Program-made: the position numbers and the translations under genes
In this document: positions 44,457-58,089 of the stretch, piece after piece
Layout: each line of letters starts with the position of its first letter
Numbering within the stretch: position 1 is the stretch's first letter
Notes under the pieces: generated by a model
Databases searched by the model: none
What the model was told of the DNA's origin: nothing
Seen by the model: only the letters and a program-made list of their open reading frames with translations
Assembly: GCF_024713975.1 (NCBI RefSeq)
Contig: NC_091097.1
Coordinates: 1,223,501 to 1,287,500 of the forward strand
DNA length: 64,000 nt
Direction: 5' to 3'
From: Paralichthys olivaceus
Taxonomy: Eukaryota > Chordata > Actinopteri > Pleuronectiformes > Paralichthyidae

Positions 44457-44979
44457 TTCTTCAGCCTCAGGATGATTTTGCAGTCAGTCGTTCCACCACT
44501 GGTTCATAATGATGATTTTCGCTCACCCACAATAACACGAGGTCTCTACCTTTGTGCTTTTCACCGTTATTTCAGCCGTCCTCTCTCGTCAGCAGGAGAC
44601 AAGTGTAGTTTAATGGTGTAATAAAAATATATAACCACATTAATACAGTTAGAATCTGGAGGCTCTTTACTGTATGATGGCGCCCACTGTTCCCTCTTGG
44701 AATTCCTTCGGAATCATGTGTCTTGGCAAATACAATATTCAATCTATTTGAGCTCTGTAGGGAAATACCTTTAGCCCTTTAGCTGCTGAACGCTCCGCTC
44801 TGCTCACCAGCTGCTTGGTGCGGCGGCGGCCGGCGTTCACCGGGGTTATTGGAGAGTTGATGGATGGAAGTCCACCTCCTTCTCCGGCTGCATAGACCAT
44901 GAAGGCCGAACCAAAATGAGTCTGGTCTTTAGACGATTTTCAATGAAGGGCGTCATCAACTCGTCCCGCCCTTATTGCC

Positions 44980-44992
44980 GTTGCTTAGCAAC
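44980..44992. promoter_or_regulatory. X-box-like palindrome (RFX type)
   Basis: GTTGCTTAGCAAC, a perfect 5-bp inverted repeat with a 3-bp spacer, matching the RFX X-box form. It may lie inside a dispersed repeat. Confidence 0.35.
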
Positions 44993-45693
44993 AGAGCTGA
45001 AGTTGGGCATGACGACAAAGTTTTTTATGCCTCGTGGGTTTTTTTTTTAAACGTGTGAACCATTAGCTGTTCAGTTGATTCAAAGCTCGATGCCGAAACA
45101 TTGGAAGTCTCGTCGCTTGCAGGCGCCGTTACCTCTTTGAGATTGTCACTAAAGTGCAATGAATCCTGGGATATGGGAACTGAAAACTGTCGGAGCTGAC
45201 ATCAGAGTTCCCGTTTGCTGAAACTCAGGTGTCGGCAGCCGGAGCTCAGAAGAAACTCTGGTGCTGTTGTGTGATTTATTAATAACTTGTATTGGAGTGA
45301 TTTGCTCGTGTCTCACACGCTGTAACTCTCTCAGTCCTCAGAGCTCGAACCTTCAGTGAAGGATGAATGTTTGTGTTTCTTCATCCACGTGTCACACGCA
45401 GCGTCTCGGACACCACCGATCAGAGTTTGATCAATCCGCCATTCTTCAAATGACCCTGTTTGGCCCAGGGGGCGCTCTGTGATGCTGTGTTCGCTGTAGC
45501 TGTTCTGCTCCTCCCTCCTCCCTCCCTCCTCCCTCCTTCCTCCCTCCTCCCTCCTGCTGTGAAGTCTTTCTTACTTCCAGTAGCATCCCTCAGGAGGCTT
45601 GTATTGTTTTATCGGAAAAGAGGAAAGACAAAAAAAAAAACCTGGTTCAGTGAGATGATAGAAAGACTTTATAACAAGCTCCAACCTCCAGGG

Positions 45694-45696
45694 AGG

Positions 45697-45740
<44 letters not shown>
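45694..45740. repeat. (CT)n microsatellite
   Basis: About 47 bp of CT, with a (CTCC)n tract 150 bp upstream (45508-45556). Confidence 0.95.
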
Positions 45741-45742
<2 letters not shown>

Positions 45743-45799
45743 GAGTCTCTGTGCACCGTGCAGCACACACACATGTACTCTCTGTCCTACGGAGAAAGG

Positions 45800-47209
45800 A
45801 ACCAAGGCGTCAGGAGTGGCCACAACAGGAAGTGGTCCAGGGATTACATTAAAAGGACGGACTCCCTGCTCAGGATGAACTGCCGCTGAAAGGTCGAGCC
45901 CTTTGCTGCTCCCCTCGGGGGGGGGGGGGGCAGTCTCGTACAGTGAAGCTCACGCGGTGACTTTTAAAAGAATATTTTTCTGGCATCTTGCTGTTCTCAA
46001 CATCTGAGCGAGATGGGGAAGATAGGAGGGAGAGAGACGGGACGCAGCCGAGGGAATCAAGATCCTGGAAGATAGAAGGAGGCTGAAATAAGGGAGGCGC
46101 AGTAAAGGTCATGTTCCACAGAGCTGGAAGCATTTGTAGAGCCCCCCCCCCACTCCTGTAATTCTCCACCAGAGAGGAACTGCACTGAGCTGGGTCTAAT
46201 GAATTTCAGCAGCTGCACATTAGCATCGCTCTTATTGTTTCTCTTCATTTCTGTTCGTCAGATAACCTCTGAACATCACATCGTCAACTCTTCCTCTGCC
46301 GATGGAAGATAACATTCACTCAGCAGGGAGCACGAGGAGGGTAATGGGACATAAGATCTGAGACAAACCTCCGACAACCGTATGAAACCGCGTTTAAATC
46401 AGATAAGCCCGAATCAATCAAGTTATAAAAACCTATCAGGGAATGTTAAGTGAAAAAATATCTTGTACCATATCAGTACATACATCTATAAACAAATACA
46501 CGTCTGCTCTGCATTGTTATCGGGCTCGTCTCACCGCAGCAGACGTTGTCTTAGTGCCGTCGATGTCTCAACATATCGTGACTTGTATATGACGTAATGA
46601 CAGAAAGAGCCCCAAACCCCAACGTCTTAAATTCATAGTGATGCGAAACAGAGATAAATAGAATCTGTGTCTCGTGTGAGAATTAAAGGAGGATTTCTTA
46701 TCTGACGGTTGTGTGATTATCTTGACGTCATACAGTATTTTCTAATGTAGATAGTAAAGAACAGAATCGAAGCTGCCAGAAAAACAAAAAACCGGAGGCG
46801 GAGGAGTGTGTGTGTGTGTGTGTGGGGGGGGGTTTAATCCAGACTATCGGAGGTAAATCAAGTGGAAACAACTCATAGTGGGATAGTGAAGGTTCAGCCT
46901 CGGGTCAGCACCACGTTTGTTTAGTCCTGGATCAGGATCCGCCGGCGGCCTCGTGTGGCTGCATCGTTAACATCCACTGGTTCTCTGGTTCTGGATCCAC
47001 TGGTTCTCATTAAACTCACCGGGTCAAAGCTGGCGGCCGATCGTCCGGTGGAAGACTCGGGGAAATTCTACCTGATGTCAGAGCCACGTGATTTGACTTG
47101 AGGCTCAAGTTGACCCACTTATAAACAGTCTGAACATTCAGATCGTGGGCAGATTTGTCCCCCCCCCCCCCCCTTTTCATTTAAACTAAATCAGCTTAAC
47201 AAGTATATC

Positions 47210-47255
<46 letters not shown>

Positions 47256-49865
47256 TATTTAACAGTGTTTTCCTCGGCTTGATTCTCATGATGGAAAAAA
47301 GAAACGAGGCTGTAAATAGCAACACAACCATTCATGAACCTGGAAGTGATTTCGAACCGAAGGTTTCCTCTGGTGATTCTCAAACTGATGATGAGGCAGA
47401 ATCAATTAGGAGCCAACCGGGCTTCGTGCCGTTCAGCCTCCAGTTAGTCTGACCTCTGACCTCGAAGGTGTTGGAATGAAATCCTGCCTCATAGCTCCGA
47501 GGAAACGCATTTTAACTTTGCTTTTTTTTTAGATTTCATTTTAATGTCTTTGCATATAGAATAAAGCCGAGTTGTGTAACTCTCTTCTAAATGCTGCTGA
47601 CGGCTGCTCAAGCGAACGTCCCGGCTCACTTCAACCCGTCAAGAAATAAAACTCATTCCACAACCTCAGCATTGTTTGAAATAAAAGACATGAAACCCGA
47701 GTTTTCTGAAGAAAACTCGACACAAACCTTCATTTGGCAAATAAATGAGAAATGTTTTTTTTCCCATTTCATTTCAGAGTTTCTTGTTCCATTGAAGACG
47801 CGCTGCCATCAGATGGTTGAGTCAGTGAAGAAGACCGGACTCTGTCGTCATAGCACCAGGTTGGTTTCTCCTCTTCGAGCTCTTACAAACCCGGTGGCCT
47901 CAGCTTTTCTCCGCCCCAAACAAGTTCCCCCGAACCGGAGCGCAGTTTAAGTGTTTGTGTGACGGGTGTGACGGGTTTCAATCAAAGCTGCTCGTATTCA
48001 AACAGCACAGACGTTTAAAAAAAAAAAAAAAATCTTATCGGGCTGTAAAATGGTTTTGAAATGACGATAATTAACATAATTATGAATAAGTGCTGGAACC
48101 AAGCTAAATTATGCTAATTGAAAATCGGTAACACGTTCGGTGAATAACAAGTTGTGTCGAAGAAAGAAGAAGAAAAGGTTTGAACACACAAACTAATTGA
48201 AAATCTCACCAGTGTCATATGATGCAGCTGATTTTACTTACATGACCGTGTGATGTCTGCAGGGCGCCGCACAACAACGAGGTGAGAAAAGAAGAGGGTG
48301 GGGGGGGGGGGGACTCTCCGCAGACGAGCAGCCTTCAGGCTTCTTGCCATAACAGTGTCTCACAGCTGAATGTCTTTAATTAGAAAAGCAGACGTGCATT
48401 GACATGAGCTTATTAGCCCCTTTCCCATGTTTCGATGAAGCTGTGTGTTTCCAGCAGTAATCCGTACACCGCGTATCGGAGCATAAGGAACGTGTTCTTG
48501 TCGGTATAATGACGAAGCTCTGGTGAATACGTTTGTCTGATTTGTGTCTCGACGCATCCAGATGAGAGGCTGATCACAGAAGTGGTGATTTCACGTTAAG
48601 AATGTGTGTAAATGAGCTCAAGCGTAAATACTGTGCCTCACTTCTTACGTAACCGAGCGTGTCTGTGTCACTCGTGCGAAATACACGACAAATCCTTTAG
48701 TGACCTCGGAAACTGGATTTGGCAACAATGACCCCTTTAAAACATAAAATATCACGTCGCTGCGACCGCAGTTCTACTTCAAGTACGCTCTCAGTACATC
48801 ACGGCGGTATTGTGATTGTACCTGTGGACGTGCGGTCAGGGTCTGATGTCATACGTGAGTACTAGTACACAGCTGGTCCCGACTCGACCCAATCGCAACG
48901 CAGATTTCGGGGCCTGAGCTCCGTACGGAAATAGTTTCCTGTTCACAAGTCACCTCAGGACTCTAGTTAACGTTGCACTTGACCTTAAACCATCGACTGT
49001 TATTTCTAGAGGACGGATTCTGACTCTGGGATGTGTGAACTTATTTACATTTGAGTATTTAAAACATTATACTTTAAAATTTAACATCCAAACCTTATCG
49101 TTGTTCTTATCGGCGCTGAGCACAGTTTTTTTAAATTAGGAACCTGAAACTGATTTTCACATCAATCGATATCAACAGTTATCACGACATTATTATTTCT
49201 TCCAGGTTCAATAACAGATTTTTTGCTCCTGGATGAAGGTTGTGTTTTTAAACTCGTTATTTCAGTCTTGTAGTTCTCAGCATGTGCAGAGTTTCAAACC
49301 TAGAAGATGACGAACATCGTAATAAATCTAATAAAAAGATTCAGTCGGTCATAAGATCTTTACAGCGAAGGATTCTTCCCATTCCCCAGGTCTTAAATTA
49401 GCCGTGCAGTCGAAGTGTGTGTGTGTGTGTGTGTTGACTGTAAAGTGCCCCCCCCCGCTGTTAGAGAAATGCACAGACAACAATAGATAACGCTTGTATG
49501 GCGTTGTTCCCCCCCCCCCCCCCCGCTGAGTGGATGTAGAGAAAGCAGAGGGATCAGTGCAGCGGTGGGACTCTCACATCTGTTGATGCCCTGATGTGAT
49601 GCAACATGACAGGATGTATTGGGACACGAGCGAAGACGTGATTGGATTTGAAATAACTTTATGTCTCACGCAGCCCAAATTATTTTCTCACTCGCGAGTC
49701 CCCTCGATGCTCATTCGCAACACATGTTCAAGGCTGCGTTCACATCGTCCTGATTTCCTCACATGCAACGTCTGAACTAAAAACAAGCTGCAGCACCGCA
49801 TGGCGTGTTATTTTCATCTTCCACGCAGGATTGGTCAAAAGTTTAAGAAGGAGTTTTTTTATTTA
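45800..49865. other. Non-coding stretch
   Basis: Contains (CA)n at about 47216-47253, several poly-G/poly-C tracts and an AT-rich homeodomain-motif patch (48060-48130). No gene seen. Confidence 0.5.
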
Positions 49866-49870
49866 TTTGA

Positions 49871-50165
49871 GCTTCTTAAAGGTGCAGTGTGTAGAATTTA
49901 GTGATATCTAGTGTACAAGTGTCAGCTGAACACCCCTCACCTCACCCTCACCTCACCCTCTCCCTCTCCCTCCAAACTAAGAGAGGGTCCCCTCGATGTA
50001 AATATAAAGTATTTAAATATAAAGGACCTTTTCTGAGGTAAAGAAAACTACAATTCATATAATTTAGACGAAACAAACTCGTGAAAACGTCCAGAGGATT
50101 ATTCTAAATTAAATTTCTGCCAATTTTATTCCTTTCACCTAAATCTCACACTCTGGAGCTTTTAG
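49871..50165. mobile_element. MITE-like repeat
   Basis: Begins CTTAAAGGTGCAGTGTGTAG AATTTAGTG, followed by CACCCCTCACCTCACCCTC. This start is a hallmark of a non-autonomous DNA element common in percomorph genomes; the 3' boundary is unclear. Confidence 0.6.
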
Positions 50166-50169
50166 CAAA

Positions 50170-53100
50170 GTGAAAAACTTTCAATGATGAAGAATGAATG
50201 AAGTGAATACTGAAGAAGTAGTAGATTCTTAATCTGCTGAAGCAAACCGAGACATTAGACATTTTTTATTTTCTCTCGTGAGCAACGTTAGTGTTAAATA
50301 AATGTTAATTAAAGATAAGATAGTCAACAGTTAGTTAGTGTTTGAGTCTAGTGTGACGTGTGTGTTGTTGAGTTTCCCTCAGTTCATGGTGAGTTCACGT
50401 CACTCACATGCTTTTCTGGGCCAGTGGGCGTCAAACCTTCTCAGAGCCACTGAACATGTGCTGTAGGATGCAAACTCCCCCCTCAGCCTAAATTATAGAG
50501 TCCTTTAAATGTTGCATAAATAATTTTGGTCGTTGGTCGTCCGTGAACACACGCAACTACAAGACGGACCCAAAGGCAAAAAGTGCATTAACCCACATAA
50601 CAGCTGAGATGTGTTGTCATCAGCCATTTAGTTAGAATCTAGTTTTCATTTAAACTATTGGTTTTACTTTAGTAATGAGACACTGAACATCTGCATATAT
50701 ATATGTGTATATTGCTGTAAGACACAAAAGCTGTTAAAGGTTATGGAATATGATTTACCGCTGTTAAAAATAAACTCTGTCTCCCTGATGGCCGCGCTAA
50801 TTACCTGGACACTGAAGAGTTTGTCCATCTCCAGGCAAATCGTTCGCCTCATGGCCTCTTTCACGGTCCAATTACTCACCCAGCACGTTACATATCCTGC
50901 CAGTCACACCGGCTTTTCAGCCAATTCACCACTGGTCCAGCAGAGTGCGGAGCAGTGTGAGCGTGGACGTGGGCTTAAAGACGTCTTCCTTCCACGCTGA
51001 TCCAGAACCGCAGGTCATTAGCAACGACCGCCTAATGGTCCGCTAATGCAGACACTTCCTGTCCAACCCAATCCTTCCTCTGCCTCCCTCCTCCCGCCTG
51101 GCTTTGCTCGGCTGTACATTCATTACGCACATCCTGCGTCCATATGCAAAGAGGCGTAGGTAACAGTTTTCTTGTGGAGGAGTTTACCTCTCGTTTGTTC
51201 CCGTGCTTCATGTCCGACGTGAGGAATTGGGTGTTTTTTTTCCGAGCTGTCTCACTGAACTAAGCTTGAATCACTTTAAATGAATTCGAGGGTGATTCTT
51301 TTGCATTGTCGTGGGGTCTTGATTCCCTCAGTCACGGGATATCTGCTCGTTGTACGTGTTGCGACAGCGACTTGTTATTTCAGGGACGTTTCAATAAAAC
51401 CTCAGCGGCTGTCGTCGCAGTGAAGGGCTCGGGGGAGCACTTACTGCTGCGGTTACATACGGGAGCTGTAAACATTAAGAATACATGTTGAGAAGATGGA
51501 TCTACTTCTGGCTGAAGTGGATCTTAAACCTCCCGGGCGTGACTCAGTCCGGTGACCGTGCATTCGTTCTGTGTTGAATGTCTCTCGGATGCGTTGACCG
51601 TCAGCAAAGATGCGTGAAGTGACTGAATATAAACGGACGCTCTGTTGTGAAAAACCACAAAACAATAGAACATCTGTTTGACTCGTTCCTCATGTGAAGA
51701 CTTTATTGTGACAGGATGGTCTCATTTAACAAGTATGTCCCTGTGGGCTTTAAAAACAACCACATGCTCCAGTCTGAAGCGTCGCTGTGATAGTTTGGAC
51801 GTTAAAACCTCTCCGGGCCCGAAAGTAGGAAGTGAATGACGTCATCGTGTAAGAGGCTTCAAACTGACGACTGCGGACCTGAACCAGGAGGAAACAGTCA
51901 CTTGTTGTCTGAGGCACCATTTTTTTAATCTGCCAAAACAGAGATTTATCCTCCATAATGTTATTTCCAGGGAATCCCGAAGAGTTCATCAGCGTCTGTG
52001 AGCAGAACCCAGTATCCTGTAAGTTTCTTCCGGGGGGATTTTGTTTGAGTCGGTCACATAAGCTCCATTATACAACAGAGAAATCCCTGCTCTCTCCATG
52101 GCTGCAGTAAAAAGATCTGAAGGCAGAATAATGTGTACAAAGTGTTTGATTTATCTTCAGTCTTGTTCGTATACAAGATCAGAGCCACCGATAAAAGCCC
52201 GCAGGCCCGAGGGTGACATCCTCATTCTCCGTGCGCTGTTTCTGACATGGACGCGATTTATGTTCGGCTTCAGCCGCTGATCGGAATATCCAGTGTTAAC
52301 ACAAAGAGGCAGAGCTGCTTCCACAGCTGCTTTGGTGTCCGTGCTTTAGATGTGGGTGTCGTACAACATGGTCATATGGAGAAAATCATAAATGATCCTG
52401 AGCCTTAAAGAACGAGACATCTGTAAGTGAAACCGTTTCTACATATTGAATTTCTCTCTCTCTCCATTGAATGCTCCTAATTAGAGGATTCTCGGAACAA
52501 AGAGTTGCTGTCAGCTCAGGGAAACGCTAAAGTCTTGATAAGTGCATTTCCATCCACCGAGTGTGTGCAGCGTCTGTTTGTGCAGAAAACCTGTTTTGAC
52601 GTGTGTTTAATGAAACATGTCTACAGTGGGCTGAGGTGTGTGTGTGTGTGTGTGTGTGTGTACCAACTGAGAGCGTCGACCATTTCCAACATTTACGTCG
52701 CTGACCAAATCAAAACTCTGTTAGATATCATGCTTCTTTCCTGCCCCCCTCCCCCACTCACATGTTTACGTGTGCCCGGGGTGGTGGGGGAGGGGGGCTG
52801 GACATGTGTACATCTTTGTGTGCCAGTTTCTTTTGTGTGCACAAGTTTGTTTGTGTATGAATTCCGTTTGTTGTTTGTGCTCATCAGACTCATCGTGTCT
52901 CGATTTGTTCCGCCCTGACGGGGGCGTGATTGGGGCGCCGAGCGCTTTGAAAAGCACAACAAACACTTCAGCTCATTTCCAAAACCATATTCCGAAGCAT
53001 CTGAGCAGCACCGAGCGTCTCTGAGCAACGCTTGCCTGTGTTCCAGGCCTCGTTTACAAAAGGATAAAGTTCTTGCGGGGTACGTTTGGAGAATCTGGTG

Positions 53101-56054
53101 TGAGGCCCATGTAATACGGGTCGGCCACGAGACAAGTAAACCCTTGTTCCCCTCGGAGCGTCCCCCAAAAACCACCAGCACCGACGCCCTTTATGTCCCG
53201 AGCCTTTCGTCTTCTGTATGATGCTGCGTGATTGATTTGAACGTCAAACCTCCAGCCGGCAGCTGACCGCGGGATGAACTCATCATCAGGTTGGGGTCAA
53301 GGGTGGCATCGCCTCGGCGCTACGACATCTGTGAAATGACCCATTTTGATTCCTCCGAGGTTGTTGCGCTTACGATGTCCGGTACCTCGCCTCGTTTGGC
53401 TGTGATGTCCCGAACTGACCCGAAGGATCACAGCCAATTAAGGCATTTTTAATGACTCGGTATCAGCCCCATCGTTTCCCAAGGTTTTGTTTATTGTGTT
53501 TCCCTGGACTCACAAACTGAAGACTCGTTTACTTTACACTCTGTAGTAAAAGTACCTGCAACGTATACTTCTGATGAGAAAGAATTCAGTATTTTAATTC
53601 CACAAAGTTTCAAGATTTATCAAAATAAGATTCGACTTTAATACTTGTGAAATAAAACCCACGTACAGGACCAGAGCAGGAATCACACGTTGTTCGTTTG
53701 CGTCTCTCGTCTCGAAATCATTCAGTAGAAAAACACATTTACACAACAAAGCAAAAATAAAGGAAAATGCCCACAGATCCCTGAAAATGAATCCCCTGGC
53801 GGCAGCCGTGCACTGCAGCGTGAATAACTGAACGTGACTGTACATGACAACAGTGTTACCCTCCCCCCCCCCCCCCCCTTAGTGTGTTTTAGTTTGAATA
53901 CTCCGGGATACTGCGTTCACCTGATTGGTTGTTATCAGGAGCAGGTTGTGTCTTGTGTGACATTTTTAAACGCGTTGGTGCTGCTGGTGTGTTTTACTCG
54001 ATCGTCTGAATCACTCAACTACATCTCTTTGAAATAATTCAAACCATCGATTGTTTTTTCCCCGATTTGAAACGAATCTCTTGATTTCTGCTCGTGAAGT
54101 GTTTCTGTCGCTCGCCGCTGCGAGCTGTGGTCCACTGCTGACGCGTTGCAGCGTCTGCTCCACTGAGGTGAATAGATTTCAGAAGAGCCGAGCTGATAAG
54201 TGTCTGTATTCACCGGTTAAGTGGCTCGTCGGTCTCTTGAAAAGAGAGAAATGCTGCATTGATCTGACGCGGAGAACGATCCTTCAGAGAGTGTTTGGAT
54301 GAATCTGAGTAGGTGTGGGCGGCTGCACATATAACGTGAAATATGTTCACGAAGCATATGTCCACATATTCCAAACATGCAGTTGATAATTGTGCAACAG
54401 CTGCCGAACAGGAAGGAGCACATTTAGCTGTTAGCTGTTTTCTGTGACTTCCAGATAATCGGTGCATCGCAGCAGCGCATGAGTGACAGCAGAGATATCC
54501 GAGCTGAGTACAGCTAATGAATACCTAATGAGAGCGGCTCTCACTGTTTGCCCTCAGCTCGCTGCTTTAAAACCATAATTGGAACTTTAAATGACATTTC
54601 TCACAACTGGAATCTCATGTAATCTTATCATATATTTATATTCATATTTATATATATATATTTCAAATCTGATGTTTCACAACACGGAGATCCGAACACT
54701 GTGATAAGACGTATCTGTGTGGATTTGATCAGATCGTTAGTGAAGGCAGAGGATTGCTGCGCTTCACTGGATCCGTTGCTTTGGACAAACTTCGGCTATT
54801 TTTATGTTTTTATTAGATTTTTTTAAAAGCTTCAAACGTGTGTGTGTGTGTGTGTGTGTGTCCTGGGTCGTTTCACACAACAGATTTATAAAAAGGTAAA
54901 GATCTGCAGAGATGTGTGTTCGAACATTAAATTCATGCTAACTCCACTCGGACAAAGTTCTGTGTCAGGATTTCAGCTTTTGTGACATGCATGATATTTT
55001 TCACAATGTATAAGTACTTGTACTTCAGTACAGTATTGTATATTATATGTTGTGCTTCTACATACTTCCACCCCAGTGAATCAGAGTCATGTCTGTATTT
55101 TGTACATTTATCCCACAGCTTTAGTTTCTGTTTTAAACGATAGAAAACATAATTCACCATGTCGTTAAAGTCCTGTGATGCGTGTTCAGTGGATCACATG
55201 TAAAGTGCTCATGTGTGGATGTGACAGCCCTGTAATGTACCTGTTCTACAACAACACACTCTGGATCTATGTGTCACAGACCAGGGTCAATATTTGCTCG
55301 GTGAAGTAAGTGAGTGCAGACGGATCCTGCGTGTCCCTCACTGCGCAGCACACAGCCTCCTATAGCAGCGCCTAACAAGTATAGCCTCGGGGGACAGTTA
55401 TACAAGCAGGCCACACGAGGACACACAGAGACGCAGAGACGCATACATTACCCGGGCCAGCCAATGACAGGCAGTCACAGGCGCAGTCACGACGTATGGG
55501 AACATGCATTAAGGAATGCACATGCAGGGGAATCAGGGCCACAACACACACACACACACAGTAGTTGTGTATTCTATGCATGAGGACGAGCCTGTTGTAC
55601 GTGCAGAATTCTCCCTATCGCACACACACATCAGCCCACTTGTCAGACTGAGAGCACAGTATAGGTGACCTTGGATGGCGTAAGCTTTGCCAGCAGTTGA
55701 ACCAAGACAGGGGGGGAGGGAGGGAGGGAGGGAGGGAGGGAGAGAGGGAGGGAGGGGGGGGGCAGCAGGAACAGATTGGAAGTGGTGCCGGTGCAGGAGG
55801 GACAAAGAATGAGGATGGTGACAGATTAGCAGGGATGAGGACGGACGGGCAGGAGCTTGGAAGGAATAAGAGGGAGAGGATGGGGGGAGGAGGGGGGAGG
55901 AGCAGAGAGTGGAGGTGTGAAAAGCTTTAGTGTGATGCAGCCATGAAAAGTGGACTCTGCTCAGTCTGCCAAAAAGAGAAGAAAAGTACGACTCTGCTTT
56001 TCAGGCACTCAGAGACGGAACAGCTCCCCCGTACGCACACTTCCATACATCATC

Positions 56055-56091
<37 letters not shown>

Positions 56092-57880
56092 GCCAGAGAG
56101 GATGTGGTTAAAGAGTGATGAAGGAGGGAGAGACGAGGAGGAGGAGGAGGAGGAGGAAGATGACAGCCAGGATAAAAATGAGGGGAAGGAAGTTATCCAA
56201 AGAAAAAGGTGTAGCGGGAAAAAGAAGATAAAAGCTAATTATTTATGAACAGCATTCAAGGCATGCTGGGTAATGTTTCCTCTTGTTCATTTTTCTTGTG
56301 CGCTGCACTCATCAATCTCCATTTTGTGTTTGTTATTGCGTTTTGTTATTTTGGACAGAATTGGAGGGAACTTCTTTAGTGATTCCTGCCGCTTCACATG
56401 AAGATGAATGTCTGTGAGAGAAATGTGCTCCAGTGTGGCGCCGATCCTCTCGAGCGTGTAGTAGCATTCTGATCAAGGCTGGGTGAGCCACAAACGCTTT
56501 CAGTTCCACTCCAGACGCTTCTCTTCATCAGACACGGACGCTAAAAGCTGAAAATGAGAATCTCATCATTCAGCAGGGACGAGGTTTAAACCTGAACTTC
56601 AGCGTGGAAGTGAAGTGGCCTCGGAAACCTGGCTTTTTCATCACCAGCCTTTTTATTCGTGCCGCACACAGCTAAAAATATAACAGTGACCGATTATCTC
56701 TGTATACAGTTGAAGTGATGATGCATTTAACAGGAAACCAGCACGATGAGCTGAAAGACGCTTCAGGCTCCGTTTTCTTAAATGAAGACATATTGACTGT
56801 TATCTCAAATCTTCAGATTTGAGTTTCACAGCGGCTCAAATGGAGAGTTCGGAAACGCTGCTGGTCCCGGCTGCGTTTCAGTGTGGAAGCTCAGAGATGG
56901 AGACGTTTGTGTGATTCGGTCCCTGATTCTTCAGGCTTCTATCACATGACCCCTTCAGGAGGTAAACAACCTTTATGTTGTGTTCGAACACCGAGTCCTG
57001 AGGATCAGGAACAGTTCGTTCACTTTGCTCACACATTCTGCACATTTGCGTCCCCGCTCTCTGACTGTGTCAAACCTGTTCCTCGAATAGAACCACGGAC
57101 GCCTTGAACCCTCTGACGCTCTCACTCCTTCATGTCGCTCAGTAAACAGAGTCCAACCTCTCGGAATTAGAATAAATATAGTTTTCTCTCTTCTGGTTTT
57201 GATTTGTCATGTGTTGCATCACCTGCAGCGGAACACAGAGCCGCTGATAAAATACATCACGTCTCAACGTGCACAATTAGCCACGATGGCTCATTTAGAG
57301 GAATATTTATTAATGTTGCATTTGAAAAACTCTTCACTTGTACTTCTGCTGACTGTCTTTTGCTTTGACACTGTTCGTGAACCCGTCGCCACCTTTACTC
57401 CGACGTCACGGCTCAGGGCTGCGGAGCAACAACTCGAAGAGCGGCATTGTTTGTAACGACACAACAAACCGCGTCGCTGAACGTCTCACGAGGTGTCAAG
57501 ATGCTCTCTGACGCTACAGCTCCATCAATTCAGCTTTGAGGGTTTAATTTCATTATTTGCAGGTTGTAGCTTTGAATTAAACATTAATGCTGGTTATCAG
57601 CGTCCGTGGTATTTGCTCCGCTCCGTTGTTCCGCCGTAACAGACAGTTCCACATAAGTGGCTTTAATTTCGCTGCGTAGACGAGGATGCGGTTGCGAGTT
57701 ACGAGTCGGCTGTTGTGGAATCAGTGGAGCGTGGAACACACACACACACACACACAAAAACAGATGAAATAAAAATGTATTTCCAATTAAGCCTCATGTA
57801 CTCGTGTCCCAAAGCGAGCAGCACACACTCCTGGAACATCACAACATATTTCATATTTCCAGACTTTTTTTTGGGGGGGG
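50170..57880. other. Non-coding stretch
   Basis: Mostly unique sequence with microsatellites: (GT)n 52637-52662 and 54838-54860, (GGGA)n 55708-55760, (CA)n 56048-56090, (GAG)n 56137-56157. No ORF with coding character. Confidence 0.5.
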
Positions 57881-57887
57881 GGGGGGC

Positions 57888-58085
57888 GATATTCTAATTA
57901 AAAAGCCGGATCATTTACATGTGTTGGCTCTTTGATTTTTCAATATTGAATCAGGTCCATGTGGGGGCATCTGTGAATTAATCAGGTTGTTACATTTTCA
58001 TTAAAGCTCCTATTTTTTACCAGAGAGATTCTTCATTTGCATGACATTACTGTGAAATGGAAATTATAACAAGTGCGACTGGCAG
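57888..58085. promoter_or_regulatory. Candidate conserved non-coding element
   Basis: Low-repeat AT-rich block with TAATTA-type homeodomain cores (CTAATTAAAA, GAATTAATCAGG), an octamer-like ATTTGCATGA and several CATTAA motifs, bounded by a G tract and a (CTC)n repeat. Judged by eye only. Confidence 0.3.
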
Positions 58086-58089
58086 CGCG

